Source of the DNA: JANOGU01 sp964499865
Lineage (GTDB): Bacteria > Pseudomonadota > Alphaproteobacteria > Rhodobacterales > Rhodobacteraceae
DNA length: 23,679 bases
Assembly (NCBI GenBank): GCA_964499865.1
Contig: CAZCPY010000043.1
Location: forward strand, 1-23,679
Direction: 5' to 3'
This document shows, piece by piece, positions 20,499-23,679 of this stretch. The notes beneath the pieces were generated by a model. That model had not been told where the DNA came from. It made no database searches and saw only the letters and a list, made by a program, of their open reading frames with translations. The position numbers were made by a program, and so were the translations under genes. The first letter of the stretch is position 1, and every line of letters begins with the position of its first letter.

Positions 20499-21308
20499 TC
20501 AGCCGAACCGCGCCGGGTCGGGGCCGCAGCGGCTGCCCGCGTTCAGCGCGTCGATGGCGGCCATCTCTTCATCCGTCAGGGCAAAGTCGAAGACCGCCAG
20601 GTTTTCGGCCAGCCCCTCGCGGCGGGTGGATCGCGGGATCACCGACAGGCCGTGCTGGATGTGCCAGCGGATCACCACCTGCGCCGGGCTTTTCCCGGTC
20701 CGGGTCGCGGCGGCCTGCACCGGCGGCGCGGTGAAGCTCTGCCCCTGCCCCAGCGGCGTCCAGCTTTGCGTGGCGACGCCGCGGGCGGCATGGGCTTCGC
20801 GCAGCGGCCCTTGCGTCAGGCGGGGGTGCAGTTCCACCTGGTTCAGCACCGGGGTCACGCCGGTTTCCGCCACCAGCCGGTCGATCTGGCCCGCGTCAAA
20901 GTTCGACACGCCGATCGAGGTCACCACGCCCTCGGCCCGCAGGTCCGCCAGCGCTTTCCACGTCTCCACATACCTGTCGGCCCAGGGCACCGGCCAGTGG
21001 ATCAGCACCAGGTCCAGCCGGTCCAGCCGCAGGCGGTCCAGGCTTTCGCCGACCGCCGCCTTTGTCTGCGCGAACCCCTGCCGGTCGTTCCAGACCTTCG
21101 TGGTGACGAAGACCTGATCCCGCGGCAGGCCCGCCGCGGCGATGCCCTGGCCCATTCCCACCTCGTTGCCGTAGATCGCCGCGCCGTCGACCAGCCGGTA
21201 GCCCATGGCCAGCGCCGTTTCCGTGACCCGCGCGGCCTCGGCCACCTGCCACAGGCCGAAGCCCAGTTGCGGCATGGTGCGGCCGTCGTTCAGCGTCAGC
21301 ATGGTCAT
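20499..21308 (-). CDS. Aldo/keto reductase (2,5-diketo-D-gluconate reductase-like)
   Basis: A 269-residue NADPH-dependent reductase of the AKR5/DkgA-DkgB type with a TIM-barrel fold, acting in the cytoplasm. The catalytic tetrad is visible: Asp41 and Tyr46 in VDGAAIYGNE, Lys71 in VTTKVWN and His104 in LIHWP. Further signatures are GVSNFDAGQIDRL, NQVELHP and the NADPH-binding segment SVIPRSTRREGLAEN near the C-terminus. The usual D-T-A around the first catalytic Asp is D-G-A. Substrates in this family include methylglyoxal and diketogluconate; the sequence does not distinguish them. ATG 21308 is used; ATG 21302 is an alternative. It stands 51 bp downstream of the DUF429-like gene on the same strand and may share its transcript. 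Confidence 0.93.
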   Translation of the reverse strand: MTMLTLNDGRTMPQLGFGLWQVAEAARVTETALAMGYRLVDGAAIYGNEVGMGQGIAAAGLPRDQVFVTTKVWNDRQGFAQTKAAVGESLDRLRLDRLDLVLIHWPVPWADRYVETWKALADLRAEGVVTSIGVSNFDAGQIDRLVAETGVTPVLNQVELHPRLTQGPLREAHAARGVATQSWTPLGQGQSFTAPPVQAAATRTGKSPAQVVIRWHIQHGLSVIPRSTRREGLAENLAVFDFALTDEEMAAIDALNAGSRCGPDPARFG

Positions 21309-21359
21309 GAGGCACCTGCGGTCGGGTCGCGGCAGACTTGGGCGCGGCGCGGGCGGCGG

Positions 21360-22208
21360 TCAAGGGTCCAGCGCCGCGCGCAGCAGGTCGTGGCGGCCGG
21401 CGCCCAGGATCGCGCCTTCCTCCGCCGATCCGCCCGCGAGCAGCGGCGCGAGGCCGCCCGCCTGCGACAGCCGCCACAGCGCCCGGGCCAGCAGCCGCAC
21501 CTGCGCCGCGTCCGGCACCTCGCCGCCCGCCGCCGCGGCACGGACCTGCGGGGCCAGCAGCGAGGGGTAGACCTCGGCGAAGACAACCCGGCGGTCGGGC
21601 GGCTCGAAGGGCCAGACCGCGACCCCGGGCCCGCGCAGGCGGTGCAGGACGGGCACCCCGGTCAGCGCCTGCGCCCCCACAGCCCCTGCACCGGCCAGTT
21701 GCCAGGCGGACTTGGGCTGCGCCCCGGTCGTGCGGGCGTCCAGTTCGGTCTGCCGGTGGGCGGCGAGGCCCGGCGGCAGGGGCGGACGCAGGCGGGGCAG
21801 GCCGGGCGTGCCCGCCCGCGTGCCGTCGCCCCAGAAGGGCCCGCCGCCGGAGAAGTGGGCGTTGATCGCCGCCGCGACCTGCCGGCAGGTGGACCCGTGG
21901 CCCGGCGTTTCCCGCACGCGGTCGGCCAGCCAGTCCCAGACCGCCAGCGCCCCGTCGCGCCCGGTCAGCGCGCGCGCCAGGCCCGCAGGCCAGCCAAAGG
22001 CGAAATCGGCGCCCAGCAGCAGGCGCTCCCGCTTCGCCCCGGTCTCGGCGAGCAGCGCCTTCAGGCGCGCCTCGGCTTTGGTGCGGGTGGGCAGGTTCTC
22101 CTGCGTCTCGCCGTCCGCTCCGGCGATCCCCAGCCAGATCGAATCGCGCCCCTGCCGCGGCCCGGCGGCGGCCGACCAGTCCAGCACGGCAACGCGGTCG
22201 AACCTCAC
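21360..22208 (-). CDS. DUF429-like protein linked to molybdenum cofactor genes
   Basis: A 282-residue soluble protein. VAVLDWSAAAGPRQGRDSIWLGIAG has an Asp-Trp-Ser near the N-terminus followed by LLLGADFAFGWP, and the C-terminal half has VVFAEVYPSLL; the early Asp, the (G)xDFxFG element and ExYP are what I associate with DUF429-type, RNase H-like nuclease folds. Homologues in Rhodobacteraceae are commonly labelled molybdopterin guanine dinucleotide synthesis protein, probably because of position rather than evidence. The start is GTG 22208; its GTGA overlaps the mobAB stop, so translation is coupled to MobAB. A role in molybdenum cofactor maturation is suggested only by this linkage, and its function should be regarded as unknown. 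Confidence 0.7.
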   Translation of the reverse strand: MRFDRVAVLDWSAAAGPRQGRDSIWLGIAGADGETQENLPTRTKAEARLKALLAETGAKRERLLLGADFAFGWPAGLARALTGRDGALAVWDWLADRVRETPGHGSTCRQVAAAINAHFSGGGPFWGDGTRAGTPGLPRLRPPLPPGLAAHRQTELDARTTGAQPKSAWQLAGAGAVGAQALTGVPVLHRLRGPGVAVWPFEPPDRRVVFAEVYPSLLAPQVRAAAAGGEVPDAAQVRLLARALWRLSQAGGLAPLLAGGSAEEGAILGAGRHDLLRAALDP

Positions 22209-23251
22209 AGGTCAGACAACACGAAATCCGCCACCGCCGCGGGATCGTTGAGGTCCAGCACCGGCACAGCCAGCCCCGGCAGGGGCGCATCCGTCGCCAC
22301 GGCGCGGATCGTGGGGTTGCCGGGCGCCATCAGGCGGTGGCCGGTCGCGGGGCGGTGGACCTCGATCTTGCGGTGGCCCTCGGCCTTCCAGCCTTCGACC
22401 AGCACCAGGTCGCAGGGGTCGAGCCGCGCCAGAAGCGTGGCCAGCGGCACCTCGCCCTCACGCTCCGTCAGCAGGGCCCAGCGGGCGGGGGTCGACAGGA
22501 TCACCTGCGCCGCCCCCGCCATCCGGTGGCGGTGGCTGTCGCGGCCGGGATGGTCGATTTCCGCCGCGTGGTGGGCGTGCTTGACCGAGGCCACGCGCAG
22601 GCCGCGGGTGGTCAGCACGCGCAGAAGCCCTTCCACCAGCGTGGTTTTCCCCGCGTTCTTCCAGCCGGTCACGCCATAGAGACGGGGCCCGGGGGCGCTC
22701 AGCAGCGCCTCGGCAAGGGCCAGGTCCGCGGGCGTGTTGACGTTGAAGAAGGTGTCGGTGAAGGGCACCTCGACCGACCCCTGCGCCACCGCAAAGTCGC
22801 GCACGCGCCGCTGGCCCGCCGCCAGCGCCGCCCGCAGCGCGGGCGCCAGCGCCACCGGCCAGACTGCGCAGGCGGGATGCGCCCCGCCGCCCAGCGTGGC
22901 GGCATGGGCCAATGGCCCCACTGCTGCCAGCCGCGCCACCATGTCGGGGGGCGGGCAGGGCACGTCCACCGGCAGCGTCGCCACCCGCGCCGCCCCGCGC
23001 GACGCCGCCCAGTCCATCGCCGCCAGCACGCCTGCCAAGGGCCCCGGCTGGCCCGGCACCGGATCGCGCAGCACCGTGCGCCCCGGCGCCTCGGACCCCG
23101 CCCGCAGGTTCACCGCCAGCGCGCCGACCTGCGGACCCAGCCGCAGGCAGGCCCAGTCGAGCAGGCTGCGCCCCGCGACCGTGACGCCCGCCTTGTCCTG
23201 TCCTCCCATCCGGCTGGCCCGACCCCCGGCCAGCACCACGCCCGGGATCAT
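22205..23251 (-). CDS. mobAB: Bifunctional molybdenum cofactor guanylyltransferase MobA / GTPase MobB
   Basis: A 348-residue fusion of two cofactor-maturation proteins. Residues 1-185 are MobA, which joins GMP from GTP to molybdopterin: LAGGRASRMGGQDKAGV (7-23) is the nucleotide-binding signature, LRDPVPGQPGPLAGVLAA (62-79) the guanine-recognition segment, and PVDVPCPP (95-102) the metal site. Residues about 190-348 are MobB, with P-loop GWKNAGKTT (197-205), VKHAHHAAEIDHPGRDSHRH (224-243) and LVEGWKAEGHRKIEVHR. The product, MGD cofactor, serves DMSO-reductase-family enzymes. ATG 23251 overlaps the stop of the upstream SDR gene (ATGA), and the stop overlaps the next gene's GTG, giving a tightly coupled three-gene unit. 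Confidence 0.93.
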   Translation of the reverse strand: MIPGVVLAGGRASRMGGQDKAGVTVAGRSLLDWACLRLGPQVGALAVNLRAGSEAPGRTVLRDPVPGQPGPLAGVLAAMDWAASRGAARVATLPVDVPCPPPDMVARLAAVGPLAHAATLGGGAHPACAVWPVALAPALRAALAAGQRRVRDFAVAQGSVEVPFTDTFFNVNTPADLALAEALLSAPGPRLYGVTGWKNAGKTTLVEGLLRVLTTRGLRVASVKHAHHAAEIDHPGRDSHRHRMAGAAQVILSTPARWALLTEREGEVPLATLLARLDPCDLVLVEGWKAEGHRKIEVHRPATGHRLMAPGNPTIRAVATDAPLPGLAVPVLDLNDPAAVADFVLSDL

Positions 23252-23655
23252 CCGCGCCCCACGAAGGGCATCTTCGTCGCCATCACCGTCAGGAACTGCA
23301 CGTTGGCCGACAGCGGCAGGCCGGCCATGTAGAGCAGGCTGCGCGCCACGTCCTCCACGTCCATCACCGGCTCGGGCCGGACCGACCCGTCCGCCTGCGG
23401 CACGCCGCCGGTCATGCGGGCGGTCATCCGGGTCTGGGCATTGCCGATGTCGATCTGCCCGCAGGCGATGTCGAAGGGCCGCCCGTCCAGGCTCAAGGTG
23501 CGGGTCAGGCCGGTCACCGCGTGCTTGGACATCGTGTAGGGCACCGATCCGGGCCGCGGCGCATGGGCGGAAATCGAGCCGTTGTTGATGATCCGCCCGC
23601 CCTGCGGGTCCTGCCGCCGCAGCTGCGCAAAGGCCGCGCGGGCGCAGTAGAACAT
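23248..23655 (-). CDS. SDR family oxidoreductase, 5' end missing
   Basis: The C-terminal 135 residues or so of a short-chain dehydrogenase. RIINNGSISAHAPRPGSVPYTMSKHAV has the catalytic Ser and the YxxxK pair (Tyr, then Lys four later), followed by GLTRTLSLDGRPFDIACGQIDIGNAQT, where NAG-type P-G motifs are replaced by QIDIGNA. The Rossmann nucleotide-binding half lies beyond the right edge. MFYCARAAF is the first genomic sequence; in SDRs it follows an N-(L/V)-(K/R)-G segment, so the Met at 23655 is internal, not a start. The residues MYKRQ that would precede it come from sequencing adapter. The stop overlaps the mobAB start by 4 bp, so the genes are co-transcribed. Confidence 0.85.
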   Translation of the reverse strand: MFYCARAAFAQLRRQDPQGGRIINNGSISAHAPRPGSVPYTMSKHAVTGLTRTLSLDGRPFDIACGQIDIGNAQTRMTARMTGGVPQADGSVRPEPVMDVEDVARSLLYMAGLPLSANVQFLTVMATKMPFVGRG

Positions 23656-23679
23656 CTGTCTCTTATACACATCTGACGC
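23656..23679. other. Sequencing adapter (Nextera/Tn5 mosaic end) at the contig edge, not genomic
   Basis: Bases 23656-23674 read CTGTCTCTTATACACATCT, the Tn5 mosaic-end sequence used in Nextera libraries, and 23675-23679 (GACGC) continue into the known Nextera read-2 adapter. The opposite strand reads through it as VYKRQ (MYKRQ when GTG is taken as a start), a recurring false N-terminus in databases. These bases should be trimmed. Confidence 0.97.

Overview
The window is very GC-rich chromosomal DNA from an alphaproteobacterium, most likely of the Rhodobacteraceae/Paracoccaceae group. The main support is the block ubiB–ubiE–membrane gene–mutM–enoyl-CoA hydratase–rpsT–dnaA, an order I know from that family, together with an alphaproteobacterial-type UbiB, a fused MobA-MobB, and genes of families largely restricted to these bacteria (for example DUF6478). 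The content is mostly housekeeping. I see no phage, insertion sequence, CRISPR array, tRNA or rRNA.

Layout. (1) 1–852, minus strand: a histidine-phosphotransfer-like protein and the start of a LuxO/NtrC-type regulator that runs off the left edge. (2) 941–2765, plus strand: an S49 peptidase, a 56-residue membrane zinc-ribbon protein and a pteridine-reductase-like SDR. (3) 2766–3045: an AT-rich intergenic island, followed by uvrC, two tandem palindromes, ilvD and an exported protein. (4) 7467–8625: a DUF6478 protein and a small partner gene, facing a minus-strand MFS transporter. (5) 9971–10270: a decayed thiolase C-terminus. (6) 10304–13145: an EnvZ/OmpR-type two-component system, divergent from an exported protein with four EF-hand loops. 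(7) 13278–20318: ubiB and ubiE on the minus strand, then a PH-like membrane protein, mutM, an enoyl-CoA hydratase, rpsT and dnaA on the plus strand. (8) 20319–20498: a pair of inverted GC-rich palindromes. (9) 20499–23655, minus strand: an aldo/keto reductase, then an operon of an SDR (5' end missing), mobAB and a DUF429-like gene, joined by 4-bp stop/start overlaps.

The last 24 bases (23656–23679) are not genomic. They match the Nextera (Tn5 mosaic end) sequencing adapter, so the right edge is a contig end with untrimmed adapter, and the open frame read through it gains a false N-terminus, MYKRQ.

I found no convincing new multi-gene system. The most interesting points are the two-component/EF-hand pair with its in-frame 12-bp repeats, the thiolase relic with lost catalytic motifs, the hairpin cluster that separates ubiE from ubiB, the possibly leaderless S49 peptidase gene, and the pteridine-reductase-type active site of the SDR. 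All identifications come from reading motifs by eye; no search was run.
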